From an uncultured Verrucomicrobiota bacterium (GTDB lineage: Bacteria; Verrucomicrobiota; Verrucomicrobiia; Limisphaerales; UBA9464), in contig CAIJLV010000088.1 of assembly GCA_903821635.1 (NCBI GenBank), forward strand, positions 1-64,000: 64,000 bases of DNA. Reading direction: 5' to 3'. Positions 1 through 10,928 of the stretch are shown here, in pieces. The first letter of the stretch is position 1. Each line of letters begins with the position of its first letter. A program made the position numbers and the translations under genes. The notes under the pieces were generated by a model, which was not told where the DNA came from, did not search any database, and saw nothing but the letters and a program-made list of their open reading frames with translations.

Positions 1-2
1 CC

Positions 3-1370
<1,368 letters not shown>

Positions 1371-1451
1371 AGCGCAGCGGTCCCCCGCGACGGGAGCGAA
1401 CCGGCCTCCGAAAACAATTTGGAACGCGACCGCTCAAGGTGCTTGCCTACT

Positions 1452-1829
1452 TTACAGCAGGCCGCGTTCTTCGAGTTCCTCTTCGTCCAAGCCGAGGTAG
1501 TGGCCGAATTCGTGGATGTAGGTGATCCAGACTTCCTCGCGATAGAGCTCCTCTTCCTCTTCGGCAAAAGCCCACAAGTTTTCCAAAAACAGGATGATTT
1601 GCCGCGGAGTGGGGCTGGTTTCCTGAAATCCGACTGCCAGCGGGTCACCGACGAAGAGCCCCAACAGGTCTTGGTCCAGCCCTTCGTTGAGGAGGTCTTC
1701 GGCTGGCTCGGCCTCGAAGGTCACGGCCAGTGTTTCGGCGTGTTGGCGCAGGTCGTCGGGCAGCCGATGGCGGGCGGCGGCGACCTCTTCCTGGGCGATC
1801 CGGAGCAGGGTGGGCCAGAGTTCGGACAT
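1452..1829 (-). CDS. Metallopeptidase family protein (zincin-like, PF06262 type)
   Basis: This small 125-residue cytosolic protein ends with the motif HEFGHYLGLDEEELEERGL. That is the HExxH metal-binding helix plus a downstream acidic residue, typical of the short zincin_1 family. Length and motif position near the C-terminus match the family. The substrate is unknown in the family as far as I know. It is convergent with the upstream U32 gene and divergent from the pseudopilin gene at 2040. ATG start, TAA stop. Confidence 0.8.
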   Translation of the reverse strand: MSELWPTLLRIAQEEVAAARHRLPDDLRQHAETLAVTFEAEPAEDLLNEGLDQDLLGLFVGDPLAVGFQETSPTPRQIILFLENLWAFAEEEEELYREEVWITYIHEFGHYLGLDEEELEERGLL

Positions 1830-2039
1830 CCCGACGGGTCTGGCACAAACGGCGGCCCAAGGGCGAGCGGGAACTCAGCGGCAAACCCTACGCACCTGAC
1901 TCCGGCGGTGAAAAACCTAACCCGCTTCGCGTGCGACTTCATGGACGCTTGGGCGATTCCATGCTTTTTTATCTTCCAGCTCCCGGTTTCGACGCGCCTG
2001 CACTGGGCTGCGTTGCGTCCAGCCGTGGCCGACTAGAAC

Positions 2040-2789
2040 ATGAATGCCTTTTCAAACGTCCGCCGCGCCGGCTTCACTTTGATCGAACTGCTGGTGGTGA
2101 TCGCCATCATCGCGATCCTCGCCGGCATGTTGCTGCCCGCGCTGGGCAAGGCCAAATCCAAGGCCATCCAGGTGAAGTGCAACAGCAACCTCCGGCAGCT
2201 CGGCATCGCCATCCGGATGTATGCTGACGACAACAAGGACAAGTTTCCCGACTGCACCGGCGCGGCTTGGCCGTGGGACCTGCCGGCCCGGGCGGCCAAC
2301 GCCTTCGTGAAGAACGGCGGCACGCGCTCGATCCTTTACTGCCCGTCGTTCTCGAAGCAGAACAACAACGAGCTTTGGTCCTTCACTACCGGGGTCACCA
2401 ATGAAGTCATCAACAACGACAACGCCACCGGCTACCGCGTGATCGGCTACGCCGTGGCTTTCCAGGGCTCCGGCCGTATCCGGGCGACCAACCTCACGGA
2501 AGGCTACAATCCCAAGCCTTGGCGGATCGCGGGCGTGGATGTCGATCCCGGCCCCAGCGAACGAACCGTCGTGGCGGATGGCACCATTTCCATCGGCACG
2601 AACGAGGCGGACCGATCCAAAAACCGTTACACCAAGATCGATGGTGGCTGGAAGGGGCATCAGGCCCCGCATCTGGAGGGTAAAATCGCTTCGGGCGGTA
2701 ATCGGTTGCTGCTGGATGGCCATTCTGAGTGGACCAAATTTGCCAAGATGAAGGTCCGCACCGATGGCGAGCCCAGTTTCTGGTGGTGA
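2040..2789 (+). CDS. Type II secretion/prepilin-like protein (prepilin N-terminal cleavage/methylation domain)
   Basis: Residues 8-33 form a class III signal: positively charged leader (NVRRAG), the cleavage/methylation motif [13 protein letters not shown], and a hydrophobic helix. Then comes the [22 protein letters not shown] segment seen in the expanded pseudopilin families of Verrucomicrobia and Planctomycetes. The C-terminus has the family's usual H...[13 protein letters not shown] motif. At 249 residues it is the normal size. The family's role is unclear; membership of a type II secretion-like or surface structure is inference. A GC-rich hairpin without a T-run follows the gene. Confidence 0.85.
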   Translation: MNAFSNVRRAGFTLIELLVVIAIIAILAGMLLPALGKAKSKAIQVKCNSNLRQLGIAIRMYADDNKDKFPDCTGAAWPWDLPARAANAFVKNGGTRSILYCPSFSKQNNNELWSFTTGVTNEVINNDNATGYRVIGYAVAFQGSGRIRATNLTEGYNPKPWRIAGVDVDPGPSERTVVADGTISIGTNEADRSKNRYTKIDGGWKGHQAPHLEGKIASGGNRLLLDGHSEWTKFAKMKVRTDGEPSFWW

Positions 2790-2814
2790 GCCTAGTTGGA
2801 ACCCTTTTTGCCCC

Positions 2815-2848
2815 AGCCCCGGTGAGTCGTGAATTGACCGCCGGGGCT
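2815..2848 (+). other. GC-rich hairpin between pseudopilin and PVC heme-protein genes
   Basis: Arms AGCCCCGG (2815-2822) and CCGGGGCT (2841-2848) are perfectly complementary around an 18-base loop. There is no T-tract, so it may only slow RNA polymerase or protect the mRNA 3' end. It is not a clear intrinsic terminator. Confidence 0.35.
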
Positions 2849-2876
2849 TCGTCGTCAACGTCACGCACACGCTTCC

Positions 2877-5800
2877 ATGAATCGCCCCCTGTCGCTCGCC
2901 GCTGTTCTCGGTCTGGCGGTCCCCGCGTTCGCGGCGGTGCCGCTGCACCCCCAATTCGGGTTCCCCGTTTACACCAATGCCGCCTCGGGCAAACAACTCG
3001 CTGGCCAGCACCAGCCCGCGAGCAACGAGGCGTATTCGCCGACCGACGCGCAGAAGGCGTTCCACGTGCCGCCGGGCTTTGAAGTCCGCCTCTTCGCCAG
3101 CGAACCGGAGGTGGTGAATCCCGTAGCGATGAGCTTCGACGAACGCGGCCGGCTCTGGGTCGTGGAACTCTACGAATACCCGTCGGGCAAACCCGGCGAG
3201 AAGGGGCGCGATCGCATCAAGATCTTGGAAGACACCGACGCGGACGGCGTGGCGGACAAGGTGAGCGTGTTCGCCGACGGCATGACGCTCGCCACCGGCA
3301 TCCTGGTAGCCAACGGCGGCGTGTATGTCGGTGAGACACCGAACCTGTGGTTCATGGAAGACACCGACGGCGACGGCCGGGCGGACAAGAAGACGGCGGT
3401 GCTCACCGGCTTTGGCCAAGAAGACCGGCACGAGTTGCTCAACGGCTTCACCTGGGGACCGGACGGCCAGCTCTACATGACCCACGGGGTCTTCACGGTT
3501 TCGAAGGCCAAGGACCCGAACAATCCCAACGCCGAACCGGTCGTCCTTACCGCAGGTGTTGCCCGGCTGAATCCGCAGACAAAGCGGTTCGAGGTCTTCG
3601 CCGAGGGCACCAGTAATCCCTGGGGCGTGGACTTCGATGCGAAAGGCAACGCCTTCGTCAGCGCGTGTGTCATTGACCACCTGTTCCACCTCGCGCCCGG
3701 TGGCCTCTATAATCGTCAAGCTGGCCAGCCGCCCTTCCCGTATGCCTACGCCGAATTGCCGAGCATCGTGGACCACAAGCACCACATGGCCGCCTACGCG
3801 GGCATCAACCTCTACCAGGGCCACCAGTGGCCCTCGGAATGGCAGGGCGCGGCGCTGCACGGCAATATCCACCAGAACGCGCTGAATATCGACCGGATCG
3901 CGCCCAGTGGTTCGACATTCAAAGCGTCGAAGTGGAACGCCTCGGGCGACTTCCTCACGACGAAGGACGGCTGGTTCATGCCGGTGAATTTTCAGACCGG
4001 TCCCGACGGCGCGCTGTGGGTGATGGACTGGTATGACAAGTATCCCTGCTACCAGAACGCCAACGCCGACCCTGCCGGTGTGGACCGCGAACGCGGCCGC
4101 ATCTGGCGCGTGGTGTGGACCGGCGACCAGCCGGGCAAACCCGTGGCGTCGCGGCCCGAAGTGAACTTGGATTTGGCGAAGCTGCCTTCGGCCGACCTCG
4201 CGAAGCTGCTTGCGCATCCCAACGTGTGGCAGCGCCGCATGGCCCAGCGGATCCTGAGCGGACGGGGCATTGCCGCCTTCGGCCCCCGCGAACTGCACGC
4301 CTCCACGCCGCTGCATACCCTGCTGAAATCGGGCCCGACCGTGGAGTCGCGGTTGGCAGCTCTGTGGACGCTGCACAGCACGGGGTTGCTGGATGACGGC
4401 TGGCTGGAAACGGCGGCGGAGGACAAGGAACCCGCCGTCCGGGCGTGGGTGGCGCGGTTGATCGGCGAACGCGGCTTCCTGCTGAAGGATTCGTTCGAGC
4501 TGCTCTACAAGCTGTCCAAGGACCCCGACCTGACGGTGCGATTGGGGGTGGCGGTTGCGGCGCGGCAGTTTGTTTCTGGGTCCTTGACGGTAGATACGCA
4601 GCCTAGGGTGCCGATCCACGAGGTCGTCACCGGCGGCGTCCTGAGCGGGCTGTTCCTGAATGCCGCGACGCTGGGAACCGATCCGACCTTCGACTTCCTG
4701 TTCTGGATGGCGCTCGAACCGATCATTGCCTTTGACCCGGTTCACGCGATCGGTTTTTACAAGCAAGACGGCGCCAAGGGGTCGCAACCGTTCTCCGACG
4801 GGGTGCTCCGCAAGATCATGCGCCGCACCTGCGACCTGCGCGACGAGGTGATGCTCAGCCGCGCCGTGCTGGAGTTCGGCAAGATCCCGGCGGAAGCCAC
4901 CGCGGCCATCGTCGCCGGTCTTCAGGGCCTGATCGAAGGTCAGCGCGGCAAGGCGCTGGTGCCCAATCCCGATGCTGTGGCGGTGATTTCCAAGCTGGTG
5001 ACTTCAACCGACAAGGGCGTCGCCAACGCTGCCCAGCAGCTCGGCACGCTCTGGGGTGACGCCTCGTCGTTGAAGGCGATGCTCGCGCGCATCAACGACG
5101 CCTCCGTGCCCGAAGCCGACCGCCTAGCCGCGATCAAGGCCTCCGTGCAGCAAAAGAGCGATGACTCGCGGCTCGCGCTGCTCACGGCCTTGGGCGGTGC
5201 CAACTCCGACCGGCTCAAGGTCGAGGCCGTGCGCGCGTTGCAGCAGGTCGGTAAGGATGACACCGGCCCGGCCCTGCTGGAGCGCTGGGATTCGCTCACT
5301 CCCGCCGTGAAGGCCGCGGTGGCTGAACTCAGCACCACGCGTTGGCAATGGCGCCATGCGCTGCTTCGGGCATTGCAGGCCGGTAAAATCAAGCGCGGCG
5401 ACCTGCCGCCGACCGTCGTGCGCACCTTGGCCACCACGAAGGACGACGGCGAACGCGCCGTGGCGGTGCAGATCTTCGGCAAAGTGCAGGCCTCCAACGC
5501 GGAGAAGCTCAAGCTCATCGCCGAGAAGCGAAAGGTGGTCGCCACTGGTCCGGTGGACTTGGCCAAGGGGCACGAGGTCGCCAAGAAGTCCTGCTTCATC
5601 TGCCACAAACTGCACGGCGAAGGCGCGGACATCGGGCCCGACCTGACGGGCGTAGGCCGCAGTTCCCTCGACGCGCTGCTCCACAACGTCATCAACCCGA
5701 ACGAGATCATCGGCGCGGGCTACGAGAACGTGGAGATCGAGACCAAGGACGAACGCACGCTGAGCGGCCGCATGGTCGAGAACACCGACAGCATCGTGAA

Positions 5801-6473
5801 GTTGGTCATGGCCGGCCCGGCGGAAGTCGTTGTGGCAAAATCCGACATCAAGTCCCAGCGGGTGACCGAGAATTCGGCCATGCCCGAAGGCTTGGAACAA
5901 TTGCCGGACGACGATTTTCGGAACCTGATCTGGTTCATCCTCGCCCCGCCGCAGGACGGCAAGCCGCTCAACGACGAACGCCGCAAGGAGCTCATTGGTG
6001 CGAATCCTGACCAAGCCGCCGTCAAAGTGCCCGCCCGCGATGGCGAAAGCCTTGCGTTGTGGGCGCCCGGTTGGCAGATCGACGCGCCGGACTTCGAGGG
6101 CGCGCCCGCAAAACTACCCGAGTTCGCCGGTCGCCGAAACGTGCTGCTGACGCATCCCTACGACGAAAAGAAGCCCGCCGCGCTCGTGCGTTCGCTGGTG
6201 TTGCCGCCGGACAGCAAGGCGACGCTCCGCTTCTCCGTGGCCGCACACGAACAGGGCGACTGGGAACTCCGCGTGCAGGCCGACGGCGAACTGCTCCATA
6301 AGCAGACCGTGACACACGACGGCCCGCGCTGGCAGGACGTGAAGCTCAACCTCAGCGCCCTCGCCGGCCGCCGCGTGGTGTTGCGCCTCGAAAACGCGGC
6401 GAACAATTGGTCGTGGGAATTTGGCTACTGGGCCGACCTCACGCTGGAGTCGGGTGAAGTCGCACAGAAGTGA
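2877..6473 (+). CDS. PVC-type heme-binding CxxCH protein (beta-propeller + HEAT-like + cytochrome c)
   Basis: A 1198-residue exported protein with an N-terminal signal peptide (about residues 1-20). A sorbosone/glucose-dehydrogenase-like beta-propeller follows at about 60-420, with repeated DTDGDGxADK-type loops. Next is a helical HEAT-like region at about 430-880. A c-type heme motif C906-F-I-C909-H910 is followed by GADIGPDLTGVGR. The C-terminal beta-sandwich at about 1040-1190 resembles a carbohydrate-binding module. This order is the hallmark of membrane-bound dehydrogenase-like proteins that are expanded in Planctomycetes and Verrucomicrobia. The likely role is periplasmic oxidation of a sugar-like substrate with electron transfer to heme; the substrate is unknown. 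Confidence 0.9.
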   Translation: MNRPLSLAAVLGLAVPAFAAVPLHPQFGFPVYTNAASGKQLAGQHQPASNEAYSPTDAQKAFHVPPGFEVRLFASEPEVVNPVAMSFDERGRLWVVELYEYPSGKPGEKGRDRIKILEDTDADGVADKVSVFADGMTLATGILVANGGVYVGETPNLWFMEDTDGDGRADKKTAVLTGFGQEDRHELLNGFTWGPDGQLYMTHGVFTVSKAKDPNNPNAEPVVLTAGVARLNPQTKRFEVFAEGTSNPWGVDFDAKGNAFVSACVIDHLFHLAPGGLYNRQAGQPPFPYAYAELPSIVDHKHHMAAYAGINLYQGHQWPSEWQGAALHGNIHQNALNIDRIAPSGSTFKASKWNASGDFLTTKDGWFMPVNFQTGPDGALWVMDWYDKYPCYQNANADPAGVDRERGRIWRVVWTGDQPGKPVASRPEVNLDLAKLPSADLAKLLAHPNVWQRRMAQRILSGRGIAAFGPRELHASTPLHTLLKSGPTVESRLAALWTLHSTGLLDDGWLETAAEDKEPAVRAWVARLIGERGFLLKDSFELLYKLSKDPDLTVRLGVAVAARQFVSGSLTVDTQPRVPIHEVVTGGVLSGLFLNAATLGTDPTFDFLFWMALEPIIAFDPVHAIGFYKQDGAKGSQPFSDGVLRKIMRRTCDLRDEVMLSRAVLEFGKIPAEATAAIVAGLQGLIEGQRGKALVPNPDAVAVISKLVTSTDKGVANAAQQLGTLWGDASSLKAMLARINDASVPEADRLAAIKASVQQKSDDSRLALLTALGGANSDRLKVEAVRALQQVGKDDTGPALLERWDSLTPAVKAAVAELSTTRWQWRHALLRALQAGKIKRGDLPPTVVRTLATTKDDGERAVAVQIFGKVQASNAEKLKLIAEKRKVVATGPVDLAKGHEVAKKSCFICHKLHGEGADIGPDLTGVGRSSLDALLHNVINPNEIIGAGYENVEIETKDERTLSGRMVENTDSIVKLVMAGPAEVVVAKSDIKSQRVTENSAMPEGLEQLPDDDFRNLIWFILAPPQDGKPLNDERRKELIGANPDQAAVKVPARDGESLALWAPGWQIDAPDFEGAPAKLPEFAGRRNVLLTHPYDEKKPAALVRSLVLPPDSKATLRFSVAAHEQGDWELRVQADGELLHKQTVTHDGPRWQDVKLNLSALAGRRVVLRLENAANNWSWEFGYWADLTLESGEVAQK

Positions 6474-6587
6474 ATTGCCGGCTCGTTTGTTCCGCGTTGA
6501 TTCCCGCGGGAGCGGAAATCAGGGCTCCGCGGCAGTGCCGCTCATGCTTCCGTCAGGATCTACGCAGCGAATTCCTGCCGGCGGCGG

Positions 6588-8504
6588 TCATCGGCTCAAC
6601 CGGTAGAAGCGCGGCCCCGCAGTGTCGGTGACGGGAAATAGTCCGCCGGTTACTGGGCCGGGCACGTGGGTCCACGGGCCGGCGGGCGAGTCCGCCTGCT
6701 CAAGTGTGACGTTGCCGTCGGTCCAGTTCAGCACGGGTTGGCCGTTGTTGAGCGTGATGCCGAGCGTGGGCGCCGTGCTGGGGATGAGCTGCTCCAGGGT
6801 CACCGCGAAGCCGAATGTGATGTCCGGGCTACGGGGGGTGTAATTGTGGACCTCGACCGCCAGCACGTTGTCTCCGACCACAAGGTGTTCGCTCACGCCA
6901 TCCTGCACGGTGAAGGTATCTAGGCAGTCCGCGTCGCCGCCGCACGGAAAGCCGTTGGCAATCGTCGTGGGAGCGATTTCCTCGGGCGCCGCCGGCACGC
7001 GGAGGCGGTAGAGTTCGTGGCCGTTCAAATAGAACACCGCGCCGTCGTCGAGATAACCGCTGAAGGCGAGAGCCGTGCCAGTGCCGGTGGTCGTTGCGGT
7101 GAAGTGGGTGCGGAAGTAATAGGTCACGTAGGGAAAGCTGGTAGCAGGGTCGCCCGCCAACCGTTCGCCCAAAAGGCCAAGATCCAGCGGCGGATCGCCG
7201 GCGCGGGTGTAGGCCCAGAGCACACCGGCGCCGGGGCCATTCCAACCGGTGTCGTTGAAGGTGGGGGCAGTCCAAGTGCTGCCACTCACGGTGGCGGCGG
7301 GGGTGTAGCGCCAGCGGCCATTGAGCGGGATGACTTCGGCGGCGGTGACCGTGCGAGTCGTGGTGAAAAACTGGAGCGTGGATTCGTGCCGTTGGCCGTT
7401 CTCTTCGGACACGGCGCGAAAATAATAGCCGGTGCCGGGCGTCAGGCTGGTGAGGCGGACGGAATGGCTGGTGGTGGGTGGGGCGTTGATCGCGCTGGTT
7501 TGGTCGAGGGTTTCGGTGAAACCGAATTCGATGGACGCGGTGGCGGGCGTCGGGGTGTTCCAAGTCACCGTGGCGGCTTCGTCCTCGGGGCTCACCGCGA
7601 GGTTGCGGACGAAGGTTTCCAACGGCTTGGCGAAAACCCCGAAATGGCTGCCGACGGTGCGTTCTTTGCCGGAATCTGCGACGGCACTGGAGTAGTTGAG
7701 ACGCCGCGTTGTGCCAGTGCTGGTGAGCGTGGCCATGGTGGTGGAACCACCGCCGTCGAGGTTCACGGCGTCATGGGCGCCGACCAGCAGCAGCCAGGCG
7801 CCGGTCTCATAATCGTAGGCGCCGCTGCTGTGCGACTGCCGCCCATCGATGCACATGAGGAACAGGGTTTTCCCATCCTGCGAAAGGCCGAGCGCGGTGC
7901 GGGGGTGGTTGCCATGGATGCCGCTGAAGCCGTAGCTGCGGCCGATATTCACCCCCCGAACCAAGAGGGGATAATCACCGGCCACGGCATTGAGGACGCC
8001 GTTGGTGGCGGCCGCGGGCCAGTTCGTGTGAATGATCTGGCCGACGTTGGCGGAGTCGAACAACACGCAGGCTGCTTCGGCGAAATTGGCGGGTGAAACC
8101 GGATTACCTTCACTGATGGCGAGTCCGTCGAGGCGCATGGCGGTGCCTTCGGGCAGGTAGTATTCCTGCGGCGAGAAAAAATTGGCGTTTACCGCTACCT
8201 GAACGCTGTAGGCTTTTACAAACTGGCTGACAGTCCGGCCTTGGGTTTCGGCCGAGTTGGCCACGTAGTTGGTGTGCCGCGGCGTGGGGAACAGGCGGAT
8301 ATCGGGATCGGCGAGATTGATGCGCAGCACGTGGGCAACCATTCGGCTGTTGAAGTCGCCGCCGGACTGGCTGTTGGTGCCAGTAAGATAGTCGATTCCC
8401 TTGAACAGTGGTTGCCACGCCGTGACCACGGGGGTGGCCAGCAGCGGGCTGATGGCGAGCACGCACAGCAGGGTGCGAAGCGCAAAGTGCACAGGGGCAA
8501 ACAT
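6588..8504 (-). CDS. Phosphodiester glycosidase family protein (NAGPA domain) with fibronectin III-like domain
   Basis: I chose the ATG at 8504 because it gives a signal peptide (MFAPVHFALRTLLCVLAI...) and lies 14 bases after the upstream pseudopilin gene; extending to 8675 would add sequence overlapping that gene. The NAGPA core shows VNANFFSPQEYYLPEG, a CIDGRQSH stretch and the catalytic-region motif NLDGGGSTTMAT. After it come a fibronectin III-like segment, a lectin-like beta region (YYFRTHFTATT...), and a C-terminal motif (DSPAGPWTHVPGPV...FYRL) common at the ends of secreted verrucomicrobial proteins. Family enzymes cleave sugar-phosphodiester bonds; the actual polymer is unknown. Last gene of a five-gene minus-strand run. 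Confidence 0.8.
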   Translation of the reverse strand: MFAPVHFALRTLLCVLAISPLLATPVVTAWQPLFKGIDYLTGTNSQSGGDFNSRMVAHVLRINLADPDIRLFPTPRHTNYVANSAETQGRTVSQFVKAYSVQVAVNANFFSPQEYYLPEGTAMRLDGLAISEGNPVSPANFAEAACVLFDSANVGQIIHTNWPAAATNGVLNAVAGDYPLLVRGVNIGRSYGFSGIHGNHPRTALGLSQDGKTLFLMCIDGRQSHSSGAYDYETGAWLLLVGAHDAVNLDGGGSTTMATLTSTGTTRRLNYSSAVADSGKERTVGSHFGVFAKPLETFVRNLAVSPEDEAATVTWNTPTPATASIEFGFTETLDQTSAINAPPTTSHSVRLTSLTPGTGYYFRAVSEENGQRHESTLQFFTTTRTVTAAEVIPLNGRWRYTPAATVSGSTWTAPTFNDTGWNGPGAGVLWAYTRAGDPPLDLGLLGERLAGDPATSFPYVTYYFRTHFTATTTGTGTALAFSGYLDDGAVFYLNGHELYRLRVPAAPEEIAPTTIANGFPCGGDADCLDTFTVQDGVSEHLVVGDNVLAVEVHNYTPRSPDITFGFAVTLEQLIPSTAPTLGITLNNGQPVLNWTDGNVTLEQADSPAGPWTHVPGPVTGGLFPVTDTAGPRFYRLSR

Positions 8505-8518
8505 GGCCAAAAGGACGG

Positions 8519-9208
8519 TTATAGGACGCCGCGGGGCTTGGAGAAAACAACGTTGGTCAGGCCGGTGGCAATGGCTTGGCTGATGGCGGCTCGGAGCGTG
8601 GGCGTCTTGGTATTCTGCACGCTGCCGTCGGCGAACAGCAGGTTGCCGTTGCGGACGTGGAAGGTCTTTTCCCAAGCGGCGTCAATCGAGGTGCCGAGGA
8701 AGACGCTCCACTGGGCGTCTAAGCCGCCGCCGCCGCCGGCGACATTGGCATCGCCGGCCACCATCGTGAGCGGTTTGCTCTCTTCTGCCCGGGTGCCGAC
8801 GAAATAGGTCACGTTGGCCAAGCCATCTAGGTTCACCCAGTTCGTGCCGGGCTTCAGGGTCATGGTGTTGGCGCCCAGCTTCACCTTGGTTTCGGTCGGG
8901 CACAGCAGGATCTTGGGGGAAGCCAGTTCGTTCGAGCAGACGCGGAAATGATCCGTCCAATCCCCGGAATCTTGGCTGCCGCCCTGCGCGACCGTGAGTT
9001 GCCAGGGGAACTTGTCCCGGTTGTCGCCGGACCAGAGCCGGAAGCCGAGTCCAACTTGGCGCAAGTTGTTGAGGCAGAGGGTTTGTTTGGCCTTCGCTTT
9101 GGCCTTGGCCAACGCGGGCAGGAGCATGCCGGCAAGGATCGCGATGATGGCGATCACCACCAGCAGTTCGATCAGCGTAAAGGCGCGTTGTGTCGGAGCG
9201 GTGCTCAT
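8519..9208 (-). CDS. Prepilin N-terminal cleavage/methylation domain protein
   Basis: A 229-residue pseudopilin with leader MSTAPTQRA, the [12 protein letters not shown] cleavage/methylation segment, a helix rich in Ala/Lys ([12 protein letters not shown]) and the [23 protein letters not shown] motif. The C-terminal part has [16 protein letters not shown], the degenerate version of the family's HxxGxxNxLFxDGHV motif. It sits between a CotH-like gene and a NAGPA-domain gene, so it may belong to the same surface-associated operon. It shares only its N-terminal region with the pseudopilin at 2040. Confidence 0.85.
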   Translation of the reverse strand: MSTAPTQRAFTLIELLVVIAIIAILAGMLLPALAKAKAKAKQTLCLNNLRQVGLGFRLWSGDNRDKFPWQLTVAQGGSQDSGDWTDHFRVCSNELASPKILLCPTETKVKLGANTMTLKPGTNWVNLDGLANVTYFVGTRAEESKPLTMVAGDANVAGGGGGLDAQWSVFLGTSIDAAWEKTFHVRNGNLLFADGSVQNTKTPTLRAAISQAIATGLTNVVFSKPRGVL

Positions 9209-9305
9209 TGATTTGCCGCGCTAGTGGGGACGTGCACCCAAACACACGCGAACAAGCGACAGGGTAGCAACATGGTTCCGGTTAGTAAGCAGGAGTTGAG
9301 CCGGT

Positions 9306-10928
9306 TTAGCGGAGGCGTTGAAGCCGGAAGTCGTCGCGGGCAAACCAAGCCGTGCCGCCGCGGGCGCGGAGTTCGGCGTTGAGTTGCGTCGTTTCGTCCG
9401 TGGGCGAGACCTCGAATTCGAGTTCCAATACCCGCCAAGCCGAGTCACCCGTCAACTCGACGGAGCGGGGCGTTCCGCCCGCGAGTCGCAAGGCGGCCCC
9501 TTGATTGCGGCCAAACGGCAAAGGAATGACGCCGCGCGTCAGGGCTTGCGTTGCCAAGCGGTAACGCCCCGGGGCCAGTTGCACCCGGCAGCGCCATGCG
9601 GCCGCCGTCGCCGGGCCGGCCACGATCCGCAGCGTGGCCCGACCCGCGACTGCCGGAGTGTCCAGCGTGGTCTTGGCGGGCGCCAATTCTGGCTCCCAAG
9701 CGCTCAGGGTGGCCGTTTCACCCGCCGCCAACTGGAGGCACAGCGGTTCCTTGAGTTGGGCTCCCAACGCCACCAAGCGCCGTTCAAGCTGAGCCTTCAA
9801 GTCGTCGACCCCGGCGCTCACCTCCGCCCATTCGCCCGAGGTCAAAGCGGGTCGAAGTCGGCCGCTGACGTCATCAATTCGGCGGGTCAACTTCGGTCCG
9901 GAAAGCAATTGGGGCAGAAGTTCCCGGAACCGGGTTTCGTAGCGGCGCCGGCCCTCCGGCACGCTCATCCAAGCCGCGGCGGTGGCGCCTGCGAGTTGGG
10001 GTTGCCATGGCGTTTGTGGGGCGCTGAAAAGTGAGTCCAAGCCGTGGGGCAGGAACTGAATGCGGCCGGATTGGGTGGCTCGGAAGACGCGATAATTGTT
10101 GCGGGCGAGCGCATATCCGTCCCGGTGGGCGAGCAAGACTTCGACGGCGAGAAAGGTGCAGAAACGGTTCCCGTCGAGCACTTCGTCCAGCCGTTGCCAG
10201 CGGTGTTCCAGATCGGTTTCGGCCGTCGCTTCGGCAAGTGCGCGCAGCCCCGGATTGTCGTCGGCGTGGGCCGTGTGGGCGTCTAGCCGGAAGTGGCCGG
10301 ACACATCGGCGCCGGGCTCTGGTTCCCACAGGCTGCCCGGGGTTTGGGGAAATTCCCGCCGCAGGAACTCGTCGGTGAAGCCTTCCTTGAGCACGTAGAG
10401 GCCGAGGTCTCGGTCGTTCAGCCAGACCCGCGCATGATCGACCCGCGGACTCGGCAAACCTGCTTGGCGAAACAACTCGTGGCCGAGCCATTCGCGCAGC
10501 CGGCTAGGGTCTTCGGCGGAGTTGTTGAGGTGCAGTTTGGTGAGTCCGCCGACGTTTTGTCCTGGCACGAAGCGGTCGAAATCAAGCGTCAGGCTGGGCC
10601 GGTCGTCGAACGGCCGGAAGCTACCCGTGGAGCCCTTCAGGTGGACGCCGAGTTCGACGTGGCGGACGTCGTCCAGTCGCAGCTCAGCGCGGACATAGGT
10701 CCGGGGTTCGGTGCGTAATGACGCGGCGGCGGCCGGGGAAAGTTGCAGCCGAAACTCGTGAACGGTCGGGCTGTTGGGGGCGAAGAGCGGGGCGGCTCCG
10801 GTCACCGTGAGGCGGGTGAGCAACCCAAGGAGCGCGAGTGCCAGGCGGAGAGCCTGGCTGAAACGTCGCCGCTCCTCGGACTCCCGGTTGACCGAGTGCG
10901 GGAAAAAATGTTGGCCCGAAGCGGTCAC
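9306..10928 (-). CDS. CotH kinase family protein
   Basis: The reading frame runs much further 5', but that extension lies inside the next gene. The GTG at 10928 overlaps the TGA of that gene as GTGA, so translational coupling is likely; this gives 540 residues with an N-terminal hydrophobic segment (LRLALALLGLLTRLTVTGA). CotH-type features are HLKGSTGSFRPFDDRPSLTLDFDRF, LHLNNSAEDPSRLREWLGHELF, and the catalytic-type segment DLGLYVLKEG plus FLPHGLDSLF. Bacillus CotH is a protein kinase acting on spore coat proteins. Here a secreted or periplasmic kinase acting on surface protein or polymer is inference. A beta-rich C-terminal domain follows the kinase region. Confidence 0.8.
   Translation of the reverse strand: MTASGQHFFPHSVNRESEERRRFSQALRLALALLGLLTRLTVTGAAPLFAPNSPTVHEFRLQLSPAAAASLRTEPRTYVRAELRLDDVRHVELGVHLKGSTGSFRPFDDRPSLTLDFDRFVPGQNVGGLTKLHLNNSAEDPSRLREWLGHELFRQAGLPSPRVDHARVWLNDRDLGLYVLKEGFTDEFLRREFPQTPGSLWEPEPGADVSGHFRLDAHTAHADDNPGLRALAEATAETDLEHRWQRLDEVLDGNRFCTFLAVEVLLAHRDGYALARNNYRVFRATQSGRIQFLPHGLDSLFSAPQTPWQPQLAGATAAAWMSVPEGRRRYETRFRELLPQLLSGPKLTRRIDDVSGRLRPALTSGEWAEVSAGVDDLKAQLERRLVALGAQLKEPLCLQLAAGETATLSAWEPELAPAKTTLDTPAVAGRATLRIVAGPATAAAWRCRVQLAPGRYRLATQALTRGVIPLPFGRNQGAALRLAGGTPRSVELTGDSAWRVLELEFEVSPTDETTQLNAELRARGGTAWFARDDFRLQRLR

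Noticed and set aside
2052-4787. 911-codon open frame on the minus strand
   Set aside because: It runs antisense to the pseudopilin and the PVC heme protein, has no recognisable domain and spans two clear genes; long antisense frames are common in GC-rich DNA.
7017-8096. 359-codon plus-strand frame
   Set aside because: Gly/Ala/Val-rich antisense shadow of the NAGPA/fibronectin III gene.
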